NCBI RefSeq assembly: GCF_902499045.1
Contig: NZ_CABVPL010000017.1
Coordinates: 48,434-112,433 of the forward strand
From: Burkholderia latens
Lineage (GTDB): Bacteria; Pseudomonadota; Gammaproteobacteria; Burkholderiales; Burkholderiaceae
Length of the DNA: 64,000 nucleotides
Direction of reading: 5' to 3'
Both the position numbers and the translations under genes were made by a program. The stretch's first letter is position 1. Every line of letters begins with the position of its first letter. Below the pieces are notes generated by a model. The model did no database searches. It was not told the DNA's origin and saw only the letters and a program-made list of their open reading frames with translations. Below are positions 48,312 to 56,363 of the stretch, piece after piece.

Positions 48312-48860
48312 CGCGTGCGGTGTTGCCCCATTCGCGTGCATGCGCTGCTCATGAGACGCGCACGCAACGCGTCGACCGATGCGACAAACTGCGAGAAAGG
48401 GCTGATCCGTGCCGTATCCGGCAGGTGCGGATCCGTCAGCAATCACAGGAGGGGCGCAAGTTCGTCGACCAGTGTGGCGGGTGGCGACGGTTCGTACGGG
48501 ACTGCCCGTGGAGCGCGCATGCACGAACCCTTGATGCGCGCTCATAAGCCGACGCATGAGCAAGGATTTCAGATCCTTGCGCGTATCGCAAACGATATGG
48601 ACATAGGCCGTATCGCCGCGAACCTGACAGATGATGCGATTCATGCCGGCGATGATCTGCCGGTACTGCGTCAGACCGACATTCGTCAGTTCCTCGGGAA
48701 TGCCGCCGCAATCTGGAAAGGTGCGAATGGCGGCAACCGCCCGCTTGATCTCGGCGTAGCTCGCCTGCCACGTCGTCGCACCGAAACTCGATGCGACGTA
48801 ACGCTTCAATGCCCTCGAATCGTCTTCCGCCGAGCGAAGAAATACGATCGAAAGCGTCAC
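47901..48860 (-). CDS. ParE/RelE-like toxin with read-through C-terminus
   Basis: The first 105 or so residues are a complete ParE-type toxin (VFLRSAEDDSRALKRYVASS, YAEIKRAVAAIRTFPDCGG, LTQYRQIIAGMNRIICQVRGD, YVHIVCDTRKDLKSLLMRRL). Normal members stop here. In this gene no stop occurs near 48540, and the frame runs on for about 210 residues of low-quality sequence antisense to the LysR gene. The GTG start overlaps the antitoxin stop by 4 bp (GTGA). The functional toxin domain is therefore probably 48540-48860, with a lost stop or small frameshift. It may be inactive or carry a disordered tail; a sequencing error is also possible. Confidence 0.7.
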   Translation of the reverse strand: MTLSIVFLRSAEDDSRALKRYVASSFGATTWQASYAEIKRAVAAIRTFPDCGGIPEELTNVGLTQYRQIIAGMNRIICQVRGDTAYVHIVCDTRKDLKSLLMRRLMSAHQGFVHARSTGSPVRTVATRHTGRRTCAPPVIADGSAPAGYGTDQPFLAVCRIGRRVACASHEQRMHANGATPHASAAGAPRPRRPRRCRGPCFADSRLHRVDERTHLRRRQPRRRIHRVDPGSRRTPRRQQPHEPAGREILRDREIRQQPEAAAGERDRAAGRRGVRHDRRDAAHRCMRAARVVEFERMRAGQRRQHHERQRSQRVRIAR

Positions 48861-49129
48861 CGATCGTCATCCTTGTCGAGATCCGCGAACACGTCGTCGG
48901 CAGAACGAAAGTGACCGTTTTCGATCTCTCGATTGCCCAGCGCAAGCAATTTGAGCAACGCCAGCGTCTCGTCGTGTTCCTCATACGATTTGACGTCCAT
49001 GACGACGAGCTTTGCCTCGCCGTTCCGGATGAGCAGCATCGGTTCACGACTCTCGGAAATGTCCTTGACGGTTTCAGCCGCATGACTATCGAGATAGCTG
49101 ATCGGTTTGACCTGGGTCGAAAATTTCAT
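48857..49129 (-). CDS. Phd/YefM-family antitoxin
   Basis: The 90-residue protein starts MKFSTQVKPISYLDSHAAETV and contains ISESREPMLLIRNGEAKLVVMDVKSYEE, the typical Phd/YefM DNA-binding and dimerisation region, followed by an acidic C-terminal toxin-binding tail (NGHFRSADDVFADLDKDDD). Its stop overlaps the toxin start by 4 bp, giving translational coupling. It should neutralise the ParE-like toxin and repress the operon. Confidence 0.9.
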   Translation of the reverse strand: MKFSTQVKPISYLDSHAAETVKDISESREPMLLIRNGEAKLVVMDVKSYEEHDETLALLKLLALGNREIENGHFRSADDVFADLDKDDDR

Positions 49130-49216
49130 CGAACGCCCACTTTATTCGCCGCAATCGGACCGATCGTAGTCCGAATTTAGTCTCCTGCAGCGATGACGGC
49201 GCGCCATAGCCCCGCC

Positions 49217-49873
49217 CTACCCGGCTTCCCGCAACGTCCCGAGCAGCACCTTCCTGCAACTGGCGATCATCTGCGCCTCCGGATCGCGATAGCCGGTCAG
49301 CAGCCATGCGGCGCCGACGTTCGTCATCGCGCCGACCAGCGCGAGCCCGACGAGCCGCTGCTCGGTGCGCTCGGCGGGCGTCACGGGCTCACGCGTCGCG
49401 CCGATCGCCATGATCAGCTTGCCGAAGTCGATCAGCATCCGCTGATACGTCGTGTCGGTATCCGCACTCACGCCCATCACTTCGAGCAGCAGCACGCGCG
49501 CCGCGCACGGCTCGCGCAGGAACGCGAAGAACGCGGCGAGCCCCGCGTCGACGCTTTCGGTCAGATCGCCGCCGCGCTCGGCCACCGCGCGCGCGACTGC
49601 GTCATGCAGCCGCTGCGCATGATGCAGGTACGTGCAGCGCAGCAGATCCTCGGTGCTGTCGAACGCCGCATAGAAATAGCGATCGTTGAGCTTCGCTTCC
49701 TGGCAGATCGACCGCACGGTCGCCTTGCGAAAGCCGACCGTGCCGAATACCTGCGTCGCCGCGCGGATCAGCGCGTCGCGCCGCTCCGCGGCCCGTACCT
49801 CGGGCGCGACGCCGCCGTACGCGCGGCCCCGTTTTTCCGTTTCGAGTGCTTTCTCCATTTCGCTATTTGACAT
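49217..49873 (-). CDS. TetR-family transcriptional regulator
   Basis: The 218-residue protein has a TetR DNA-binding domain (RRDALIRAATQVFGTVGFRKATVRSICQEAKLNDRYFYAAF in pieces) and a helical ligand domain. It is divergent from a dehydrogenase-monooxygenase-hydrolase operon, with a GTGGTG-N8-CACCAC palindrome between. It probably represses that operon until a ketone or lipid-like inducer is present; the inducer is inferred from the enzymes. Confidence 0.9.
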   Translation of the reverse strand: MSNSEMEKALETEKRGRAYGGVAPEVRAAERRDALIRAATQVFGTVGFRKATVRSICQEAKLNDRYFYAAFDSTEDLLRCTYLHHAQRLHDAVARAVAERGGDLTESVDAGLAAFFAFLREPCAARVLLLEVMGVSADTDTTYQRMLIDFGKLIMAIGATREPVTPAERTEQRLVGLALVGAMTNVGAAWLLTGYRDPEAQMIASCRKVLLGTLREAG

Positions 49874-49893
49874 CAGGACGCCGGAAAACTAAA

Positions 49894-49913
49894 GTGGTGA
49901 CGAACAACACCAC
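49894..49913. promoter_or_regulatory. Candidate TetR operator
   Basis: GTGGTG-N8-CACCAC is a perfect 6-bp inverted repeat, 20 bp before the TetR start and 48 bp before the dehydrogenase ATG. Size and position fit a TetR dimer site. Confidence 0.55.
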
Positions 49914-49961
49914 AATAGAAGCGCCGCCGGCATGGCGCAAGCGGAACGGGAGGGACAACGG

Positions 49962-50888
49962 ATGAAAGGTTTTTCCGGCAAGGTCGCCGCGATCACGGGC
50001 GCCGGTTCGGGCATGGGCCGCAGCCTCGCGGTCGAGCTCGCGCGGCGCGGCTGCGAAGTCGCGCTCGCCGACGTCAATGACGTCGGGCTCGCGGGCACGG
50101 CGGCCGCCTGCGCAACCTACGGCGTGCGCACGAGCACGCGCCGGCTCGACGTCGCCGATCGCGACGCCGTATTCGCGTGGGCCGGCTTCGTGCGCGCCGA
50201 ACACGGCAAGGTCAACCTGATCTTCAACAACGCGGGCGTGTCGCTGGCCGCGAGTGCCGAAACCGCGAGCGTCGCCGATCTCGAATGGATCGTCGGCATC
50301 AACTTCTGGGGCGTCGTGCACGGCACGCAGGCGTTCCTGCCGCATCTGCGCGCGTCGGGCGACGGGCACGTGATCAACACGTCGAGCCTGTTCGGGCTCA
50401 TCGCGATGCCGACGCAGAGCGCGTACAACGCGACCAAGTTCGCGGTGCGCGGTTTCACCGAGGCGTTGCGGATGGAGCTCGAACTCGACGGCGCGCCCGT
50501 CAGCGCGACGTGTGTGCATCCGGGCGGCGTGGCAACCAACATCGTCGATGCAAGCCGCGTCGACACGAGCATTCATGCGTTGACGGGCCAGGACGAAGCG
50601 ACTCACCGCCGCCAGGCGAACCGCATGATCAACGCGACCACCGCCGACGACGCCGCGCGGCAGATCCTCGCCGGCGTCGAGCGCAACGCGCGCCGCGTGC
50701 TCGTCGGCGCCGACGCGCGCCGCCTCGACACGCTCGCGCGCCTGCTCGGGGCCGGCTATCAGCGGCTGGTGCTGCGCCACGTGCGCCGCGCCCGTGCGCG
50801 CAACCTTCGCCGGAGCGAAGTCTGCGCGGCACAACGCATGCCCGCGCCGCACGCGCTCGCGACCACCCCGACCAAGGATTCCGCATGA
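49962..50888 (+). CDS. Short-chain dehydrogenase/reductase
   Basis: The 308-residue enzyme has the SDR cofactor motif TGAGSGMG, the NNAG motif (IFNNAGVSLA), and the catalytic Ser-Tyr-Lys set (NTSSLFG ... SAYNATKF). It likely interconverts an alcohol and a ketone. The ATG at 49962 follows GGGAGGG and is preferred over one 30 bases upstream. Its stop overlaps the start of the monooxygenase gene (ATGA), so the two are translationally coupled. The C-terminal 40 residues are arginine-rich and not conserved. Confidence 0.9.
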   Translation: MKGFSGKVAAITGAGSGMGRSLAVELARRGCEVALADVNDVGLAGTAAACATYGVRTSTRRLDVADRDAVFAWAGFVRAEHGKVNLIFNNAGVSLAASAETASVADLEWIVGINFWGVVHGTQAFLPHLRASGDGHVINTSSLFGLIAMPTQSAYNATKFAVRGFTEALRMELELDGAPVSATCVHPGGVATNIVDASRVDTSIHALTGQDEATHRRQANRMINATTADDAARQILAGVERNARRVLVGADARRLDTLARLLGAGYQRLVLRHVRRARARNLRRSEVCAAQRMPAPHALATTPTKDSA

Positions 50889-52447
50889 CCTCGACGACGA
50901 CCGACCGGCGCGACGCGCCGCCCGCCACCGGCGACAGCCGCGACCTGGACGTGCTGATCGTCGGCGCCGGCCTGTCCGGCATCGGCGCCGCGTATCACCT
51001 GCAAAAGCGCTGCCCGTACGCGAGCGTCGCGATCGTCGAGGCGCGCGACGCGATCGGCGGCACGTGGGACCTGTTCCGCTATCCGGGCGTCCGTTCGGAT
51101 TCCGACATGTTCACGCTCGGCTACAGCTTCCGCCCGTGGCACAGCGACAAGGCGATCTCGGACGGCCAGACGATCCTCGACTACATCCGCGACACAGCGC
51201 GCGCGTACGACATCGACAAGACGATCCGTTACGGCCAGAAGGTCGTCGCCGCCGACTGGGATTCGCACCGCGCGCGCTGGACGGTGTGCGTCGAACGCAC
51301 GCGCGACGGCGCGGTCGACACGCTCGTCTACACGTGCCGCTTCCTGTACATGTGCAGCGGCTATTACGACTACGACGGCGGCTACCTGCCCGACTGGGCC
51401 GGGATGGAATCGTTCGAAGGCCGCATCGTGCACCCGCAGCAATGGCCGAAGGACCTGTCGTACGCGAACCGGCGCGTCGTCGTGATCGGCAGCGGCGCGA
51501 CGGCCGTCACGCTGGTGCCGTCGATGGCGGCCGACGCGCAGCACGTGACGATGCTGCAGCGCTCGCCGACCTACATCGTGTCGCTGCCCGCGCGCGACAA
51601 GATCGCGAACGCGCTGCGCCGCGTGCTGCCGTCGCGACTCGCGCACCGGTTCGTGCGCGTGAAGAACGTGCTGCTGACGATGTACCTGTACAACGTGTCG
51701 CGCCGCAAGCCCGAGCGCACGAAGCGGTTCATCATTCGTGCGGCAGCCAGGCAGCTCGGCCCCGGCTTCGACGTCGCGAGACATCTGACGCCGCGCTACA
51801 TGCCGTGGGACCAGCGCGTGTGCCTCGTGCCGAACGGCGACCTGTTCAAGGCGATCCGCGCGGGCCGCGCATCGATCGTCACCGACGAGATCGAGCGCTT
51901 CACGCCGACCGGCCTGAAGCTGAAGAGCGGCCAGCAACTCGATGCGGACGTGATCGTCACCGCGACGGGGCTGAAGGTGAAGATGCTCGGCGGCGCGCGC
52001 GTCACGGTGGACGGCCGCGCGGTCGACCTGCCGCAAACGGTGTCCTATAAAGGGATGATGTACAGCGACGTGCCGAACCTCGCGTCGTCGTTCGGCTACA
52101 CGAATGCGTCATGGACGCTCAAGGCCGAGCTGATCGCGCGCTACGTGTGCCGGCTGCTGAATCACATGCGCGCGCACGGCTACGACACCTGCGTGCCGCG
52201 GCTCGGGCCCGGCGATCTCGGCGACGTGCCGGCGGTGAACCTGAGCTCCGGGTACATCCAGCGCGCGGCCGGCATCCTGCCGAAGCAGGGGCACCGCAAG
52301 CCGTGGAAGTTCCATCAGAACTACGTGCTCGATCTGGCGTCGCTGAAGTTCAGCGGGCTCGCCGATTCCGCGATGCACTTCGAACGCCGCGCAAAAGCCG
52401 GCGCGGCCGCCGCGCCGGCTCGCGAACCCGTACTCGAAACCCGCTGA
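50885..52447 (+). CDS. Type I Baeyer-Villiger flavin monooxygenase
   Basis: The 520-residue protein has two Rossmann motifs (FAD: IVGAGLSGIGAAYHL; NADP: VVIGSGATAVTL) and between them the exact Baeyer-Villiger fingerprint FxGxxxHxxxWP (FEGRIVHPQQWP). Such enzymes insert oxygen next to a ketone carbonyl, making esters or lactones. The dehydrogenase upstream could supply the ketone and the hydrolase downstream could cleave the ester, giving a three-step pathway. The overall pattern is closest to EthA/MymA-like enzymes. The natural substrate is unknown. Confidence 0.92.
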   Translation: MTSTTTDRRDAPPATGDSRDLDVLIVGAGLSGIGAAYHLQKRCPYASVAIVEARDAIGGTWDLFRYPGVRSDSDMFTLGYSFRPWHSDKAISDGQTILDYIRDTARAYDIDKTIRYGQKVVAADWDSHRARWTVCVERTRDGAVDTLVYTCRFLYMCSGYYDYDGGYLPDWAGMESFEGRIVHPQQWPKDLSYANRRVVVIGSGATAVTLVPSMAADAQHVTMLQRSPTYIVSLPARDKIANALRRVLPSRLAHRFVRVKNVLLTMYLYNVSRRKPERTKRFIIRAAARQLGPGFDVARHLTPRYMPWDQRVCLVPNGDLFKAIRAGRASIVTDEIERFTPTGLKLKSGQQLDADVIVTATGLKVKMLGGARVTVDGRAVDLPQTVSYKGMMYSDVPNLASSFGYTNASWTLKAELIARYVCRLLNHMRAHGYDTCVPRLGPGDLGDVPAVNLSSGYIQRAAGILPKQGHRKPWKFHQNYVLDLASLKFSGLADSAMHFERRAKAGAAAAPAREPVLETR

Positions 52448-52463
52448 AACCCGTGAGGCCGAC

Positions 52464-53447
52464 ATGAGCCATACGCTTCATCTGATCCAGAACGTGCTGC
52501 TCGGCGCGGCCGCGGTGCTCGCCGCGCTCGCGCTGTTTTCCGGCTACGTCGCGCGGCGCGTCACGCGCGCGTTTCCGCCCGAAGGCCGCTTCGTCGACAT
52601 CGGCGGCGATCGCATCCATTACGTCGAGTACGGCAGCGGATCGCCGATCGTGTTCGTGCACGGGCTCGCCGGGCAGTGGCGCAATTTCGCATACCTGCCG
52701 CTCACGCGGCTCGCGCAGCACCATCGCGTGATCTTCGTCGACCGCCCCGGCGCCGGCCGTTCGCTGCGCGGCGCCGGTTCGCAGGCGAACGTGTTCGCGC
52801 AGGCCCGCACGATCGCCGCGTTCATCGACGCGCTGAAGCTGGACCGCCCGGTGCTCGTCGGCCACTCGCTCGGCGGCGCGATCGCGCTCGCGGTCGGCCT
52901 GAACCATCCGGAGCGCGTGAGCCGGCTCGCGCTGATCGCGCCGCTGTCGCACGAGCAGACCGAACCGCCGGCGCCGTTCAAGCCGCTGCTGCTGCCGTCG
53001 CCGCTCGTGCGCCGCTTCGTGTCGTGGACCTTCGCGATCCCGCTGACGATCCTGACCGGTCGCGGCGCCGTCCGGCAGGTGTTCGCGCCGGAAGCCGTGC
53101 CGCGCGACTTCCCGGTGAAGGGCGGCGGCCTGCTCGGGCTGCGCCCGCACGTGTTCTACGCGACCGCGACGGACTTGCTGTCGGCGCCCGTCGACCTGCC
53201 CGAGATGGAGCGGCGCTACGCGGAACTGACGCTGCCGGTCGACGTGCTGTACGGGCGCGCCGATCCGATCCTGAACTGGCGCACGCACGGCGACGCGCTC
53301 GCGCAGAAGTCGGCGCGCGTGCGGCTGAAGGTGGTCGAAGGCGGGCACATGCTGCCGGTCACGATGCCGGACGCGACCGCGGACTGGCTGCTCGACGTCG
53401 CTGCCGCGCCGGTCGACGGCGCCGCGCAGCCGGTGCGCACGGCGTAG
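52464..53447 (+). CDS. Membrane-anchored alpha/beta hydrolase
   Basis: The 327-residue protein has an N-terminal membrane helix (LLGAAAVLAALALFSGYV) and an alpha/beta hydrolase domain with VFVHGLAGQWRNF (oxyanion), the nucleophile elbow GHSLGGAIAL, YGRADPIL (acid) and EGGHMLPV (histidine). It starts 16 bp after the monooxygenase stop and completes the operon. It probably cleaves the ester or lactone made by the monooxygenase, close to the membrane. Confidence 0.9.
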   Translation: MSHTLHLIQNVLLGAAAVLAALALFSGYVARRVTRAFPPEGRFVDIGGDRIHYVEYGSGSPIVFVHGLAGQWRNFAYLPLTRLAQHHRVIFVDRPGAGRSLRGAGSQANVFAQARTIAAFIDALKLDRPVLVGHSLGGAIALAVGLNHPERVSRLALIAPLSHEQTEPPAPFKPLLLPSPLVRRFVSWTFAIPLTILTGRGAVRQVFAPEAVPRDFPVKGGGLLGLRPHVFYATATDLLSAPVDLPEMERRYAELTLPVDVLYGRADPILNWRTHGDALAQKSARVRLKVVEGGHMLPVTMPDATADWLLDVAAAPVDGAAQPVRTA

Positions 53448-53504
53448 GGCGCGGCAGCGGAGCGAGGCCTGATTCCGCGCGGGGCATCCAACGCCGCGCC
53501 GGTA

Positions 53505-53903
53505 TCAGGCGTCGTCGTCGGGTACCGACAGCCCCAGCTCCGACAGCACGTCGCGGGCGCTGCGGAATGCTTCGACCGCGGCCGGCGCGCCCGCATACAA
53601 CGCGCTGTGCAGCAATACCTCGCGGATCTCGACGAGGCTCGCGCCGTTGTTCAGCGCGCCGCGAATATGTCCCTTCAGCTCCGTGCCGCGGCCGAGCGCC
53701 GCCAGCATCGCGCACGTGCAAAGGCTGCGCGTCTTCAGGTCGATCCCGCCGCGCTGCCAGGTGCTGCCCCATGCGTGCTCGTTCAGCCAGTTCTGCAGCG
53801 GACGGGAAAAGCCGTCGAGGTCGCGCATCGCGCGCTCGACGAATGCGTCGCCCATGACCTCGGCGCGTCGCGCCTTGCCTCGTTCCCTGTCCTGTTCGCT
53901 CAT
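53505..53903 (-). CDS. Carboxymuconolactone decarboxylase-like protein
   Basis: The 132-residue protein has the CMD fold pattern: FSRPLQNWLNEHAWGSTWQR, LDLKTRSLCTCAML with the usual LDxKTR replaced by IDLKTRSL, and HIRGALNNGASLVEIREVLLHSALYAG. Length and motif order match 4-carboxymuconolactone decarboxylase (PcaC) of the protocatechuate pathway. No other pca genes are adjacent, so it may act on a different lactone or be an AhpD-like relative; only one Cys occurs in the motif region, arguing against AhpD peroxidase activity. Confidence 0.85.
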   Translation of the reverse strand: MSEQDRERGKARRAEVMGDAFVERAMRDLDGFSRPLQNWLNEHAWGSTWQRGGIDLKTRSLCTCAMLAALGRGTELKGHIRGALNNGASLVEIREVLLHSALYAGAPAAVEAFRSARDVLSELGLSVPDDDA

Positions 53904-54284
53904 GTCGATGTCCTGTCCGATCGGGTGATGGCCGTCGTGACCGCGTCGGCGCGGCCTCGACGGCCGGTTGAGGTTCGCGTCATGTTCGCGGCGCGCGCGC
54001 GTTTCGTCAAAGAGCCGGCGTTCCGGGCGCGGGCGCCGGCGATCCGTCGCGCCCGGTCGAACGCTACGTAACATCCGCCGCGCGTTACGGCGGCTGACGG
54101 GAACATCACGGCAGCCGGTTGCGGCCCGACTGTCGCGTCACTCGCGTCAAACCGCCATTCCTCCGTTTAAATCGCGCCGATCTTCCCGATTCCCGCAACA
54201 AAGCGCCGGCGCGTCGCGCGAAAAATGCCATGGCGCGAAATTTGCAGTAATCGCCCGGGCACAACTTCCAATGTCGAGGGCACC
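53904..54284. other. Divergent intergenic region before the collagen-like gene
   Basis: These 381 bp contain the start regions of the two divergent genes. Part of the region around 54160-54250 is AT-richer (for example GTTTAAATCGCG). No gene or clear palindrome was found. Confidence 0.4.
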
Positions 54285-56243
54285 ATGCATCACTACTTCA
54301 AGAAAACGACGGTATCGCTGGCCGTCATGTCGCTCGTCACACTGTATGGCTGCGGCTCGGTCGACGGTCCGGTGACGCCGTCGGTCAAGCCGAGCACGTC
54401 GGGAACCTCGGGTACCTCGGGTACGTCCGGGACGTCGGGGACTTCGGGCGGGTCCGGGAACGTCTCGACGTCCGGCGGCGGCAGTTCGGGCACGTCCGGC
54501 GGCGGCTCGTCGGGTACTTCGGGTACATCCGGGACGTCGGGCACCTCGGGTACGTCCGGTACGTCGGGTACTTCCGGCACCTCGGGTACTTCCGGCACTT
54601 CGGGCACTTCGGGCACTTCGGGCACGTCGGGCACTTCGGGCACTTCGGGCACTTCGGGCACTTCGGGCACTTCGGGCACTTCGGGCACTTCCGGCACGTC
54701 GGGCACTTCCGGCACGTCGGGCACCTCAGGCACGTCGGGCACCTCAGGCACGTCGGGCACTTCCGGCACTTCCGGCACTTCCGGCACGTCGGGCACTTCG
54801 GGCACTTCGGGCACTTCGGGCACCTCAGGCACGTCGGGCACTTCCGGCACGTCGGGCACTTCCGGCACCTCGGGCACCTCGGGCACGTCGGGCACCTCCG
54901 GCACCAACGTCACCCCGCTCGGCAACGTCCTCCAGCAAACCGGCACGCTCGTCACCGGCCTCGGCACGTCAGTCGCGAACGGCGGTTCGCAGATCGGCGG
55001 CGTGCAGATTCCCGGCACGAACCCCACCACCGCCACCAGCGTCGGCAACGCGGTCGCGAGCCTCGGCAACGGCGTGCAGTCGCTCGGCAACGGCGTCGCG
55101 GCCGGCCTCGGCTCGATCGGCGTGTCGCCGAACCCGCTCGGCCCGACGCTCACGTCGACTACCGGCCTGCTGACCGGCGCCGGCGGTGCCGTCAACAACC
55201 TCGGCAATGCGGTGACGAGCCTCGGCACCGGTCCGCTGGCACCGCTCGCGCCGGCGACGACGCTGGTCGGCAGTCTCGTCAACACGGTCGGCACCGCGGT
55301 CAACTCGACCGCCTCGGCGCTGAACACCGCGCTGAACAGCGCGCCGGTGCAGCAGCTCGAGACCCAGCTCGGCAGCGTGATCAACCCGATCACGAACACG
55401 CTGACCGGCGGCGTCACGACGCCGGGCGCCACGCAGACGCTCGGCAACGTCACCCTGCTCGGCGCCCCGCTCAGCGGCCTGCTGAGCACGCTCGGCAGCG
55501 GCCTCGGCCTCGCCGGTTCGCAGGTAGGCGGCGCGACCGGCAACCCGGTCGGCACGAGCATCGGCGGCAACGTGTCGCAGCTGGGCAACACCGTCGCATC
55601 GGGCGGCGGCCTGCTGTCCAGCGGCAGCTCCAGCAGCGGCACCAACCCGCTCGCACCGATCACCGGCCTGCTCGGCACGCTGACGGGCGGGCTCGGCGGC
55701 GGCAGCAGCTCGAGCGGTTCCGGCGGCACCAGCGGAACGAGCGGCACCAGCGGCGGCCCGCTCGCGCCGATCACCGGCCTGCTCGGCACCGTGACGGGGG
55801 CGCTCGGCGGCCTCGGTTCGGGCGGTACGAGTGGCACGAGTGGCACGAGCGGTACGAGCGGCACCAGCGGCTCGGGCATCGGCGGCCTGCTGGCGCCGGT
55901 CACGGGCCTCGTCAACGCGTTGACGCCGCTCGGCGCGAGTCTGACCGGCACGGTCACGACGCCGGGCGGCAACCTGACCGGCAACCTCGGCGGTGCGCTG
56001 ACGAGCGGTCCGGTCGGCACGCTGACGGGTTCGCTGACCTCCGCGGCCGGCTCGCTGGGCGCAGTCGGCACGGCCAGCCCGAGCGGCGCGGCCGGCACGG
56101 TGACGACGCCGTCCGGCAGCGGTACCGTCGCCGCCGGCCTGACGGGCAGTTCCACCGGCGCCGCCGGCAGCACGACCAATCTGCTCGCGCCGGTGACGAA
56201 CCTGCTCGGCGGCCTGCTCGGCGGCACCGTCCCCAAGAAGTAA
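54285..56243 (+). CDS. Collagen-like triplet-repeat lipoprotein
   Basis: The 652-residue precursor has a signal with a lipobox-like end (LAVMSLVTLYGC). A linker leads into 43 uninterrupted Gly-Thr-Ser triplets (residues about 77-205), satisfying the Gly-X-Y rule of collagen but with Thr and Ser in place of proline. The remaining 440 residues are Gly/Leu/Thr/Asn-rich with recurring LGNxV, LLGTLTGGLGG and short GTS blocks, probably a beta-helical or adhesive domain. It is likely a trimeric surface lipoprotein. Similar Gly-Thr-Ser proteins occur in Burkholderia. GAGGG precedes the ATG. The repeat number is likely to vary between strains. Confidence 0.85.
   Translation: MHHYFKKTTVSLAVMSLVTLYGCGSVDGPVTPSVKPSTSGTSGTSGTSGTSGTSGGSGNVSTSGGGSSGTSGGGSSGTSGTSGTSGTSGTSGTSGTSGTSGTSGTSGTSGTSGTSGTSGTSGTSGTSGTSGTSGTSGTSGTSGTSGTSGTSGTSGTSGTSGTSGTSGTSGTSGTSGTSGTSGTSGTSGTSGTSGTSGTSGTSGTSGTNVTPLGNVLQQTGTLVTGLGTSVANGGSQIGGVQIPGTNPTTATSVGNAVASLGNGVQSLGNGVAAGLGSIGVSPNPLGPTLTSTTGLLTGAGGAVNNLGNAVTSLGTGPLAPLAPATTLVGSLVNTVGTAVNSTASALNTALNSAPVQQLETQLGSVINPITNTLTGGVTTPGATQTLGNVTLLGAPLSGLLSTLGSGLGLAGSQVGGATGNPVGTSIGGNVSQLGNTVASGGGLLSSGSSSSGTNPLAPITGLLGTLTGGLGGGSSSSGSGGTSGTSGTSGGPLAPITGLLGTVTGALGGLGSGGTSGTSGTSGTSGTSGSGIGGLLAPVTGLVNALTPLGASLTGTVTTPGGNLTGNLGGALTSGPVGTLTGSLTSAAGSLGAVGTASPSGAAGTVTTPSGSGTVAAGLTGSSTGAAGSTTNLLAPVTNLLGGLLGGTVPKK
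54513..54899 (+). repeat. Forty-three 9-bp Gly-Thr-Ser coding repeats
   Basis: The tract is made of 9-base units of the form GGN-ACN-TCN with synonymous variation, in runs of identical units such as GGCACTTCG. Being a multiple of three, unit gain or loss preserves the frame and changes the length of the triple-helical stalk. Confidence 0.92.
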
Positions 56244-56303
56244 CGCGTCACGCATCACAACCACAGGCCAATGGCCGGGCACATACCAAATCAAAGCCCG
56301 GCC

Positions 56304-56343
56304 GACGGCCGGCGCCACCCGCGAAGCGAGGGCGCCGGCCGTC
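56304..56343 (+). terminator. Strong intercistronic hairpin
   Basis: GACGGCCGGCGCC and GGCGCCGGCCGTC are perfect 13-bp arms around a 14-base loop, 60 bp after the collagen-like gene and 20 bp before the next ATG. There is no T run, so it may be a terminator, a processing or stability element, or a control of the next gene. Confidence 0.55.
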
Positions 56344-56363
56344 ATCCCGACGAGGATACGATC

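Noticed and set aside
48436-49083. Alternative frame through the toxin-antitoxin region starting MRLKPSRTF
   Set aside because: It lies in a different frame from both the Phd-like antitoxin and the ParE-like toxin, which are well supported and coupled.
49086-49307. 73-codon minus-strand frame upstream of the antitoxin
   Set aside because: It overlaps the TetR gene end out of frame, with no ribosome site or recognisable motif.
54513-54899. CRISPR-like appearance of regular repeats
   Set aside because: Units are 9 bp with no spacers and encode a continuous Gly-Thr-Ser tract.
54293-56251. Minus-strand frame with Pro-Glu-Val-Pro repeats
   Set aside because: It is the reverse complement of the Gly-Thr-Ser repeat gene; no ribosome site and no signal peptide, while the plus strand has both.
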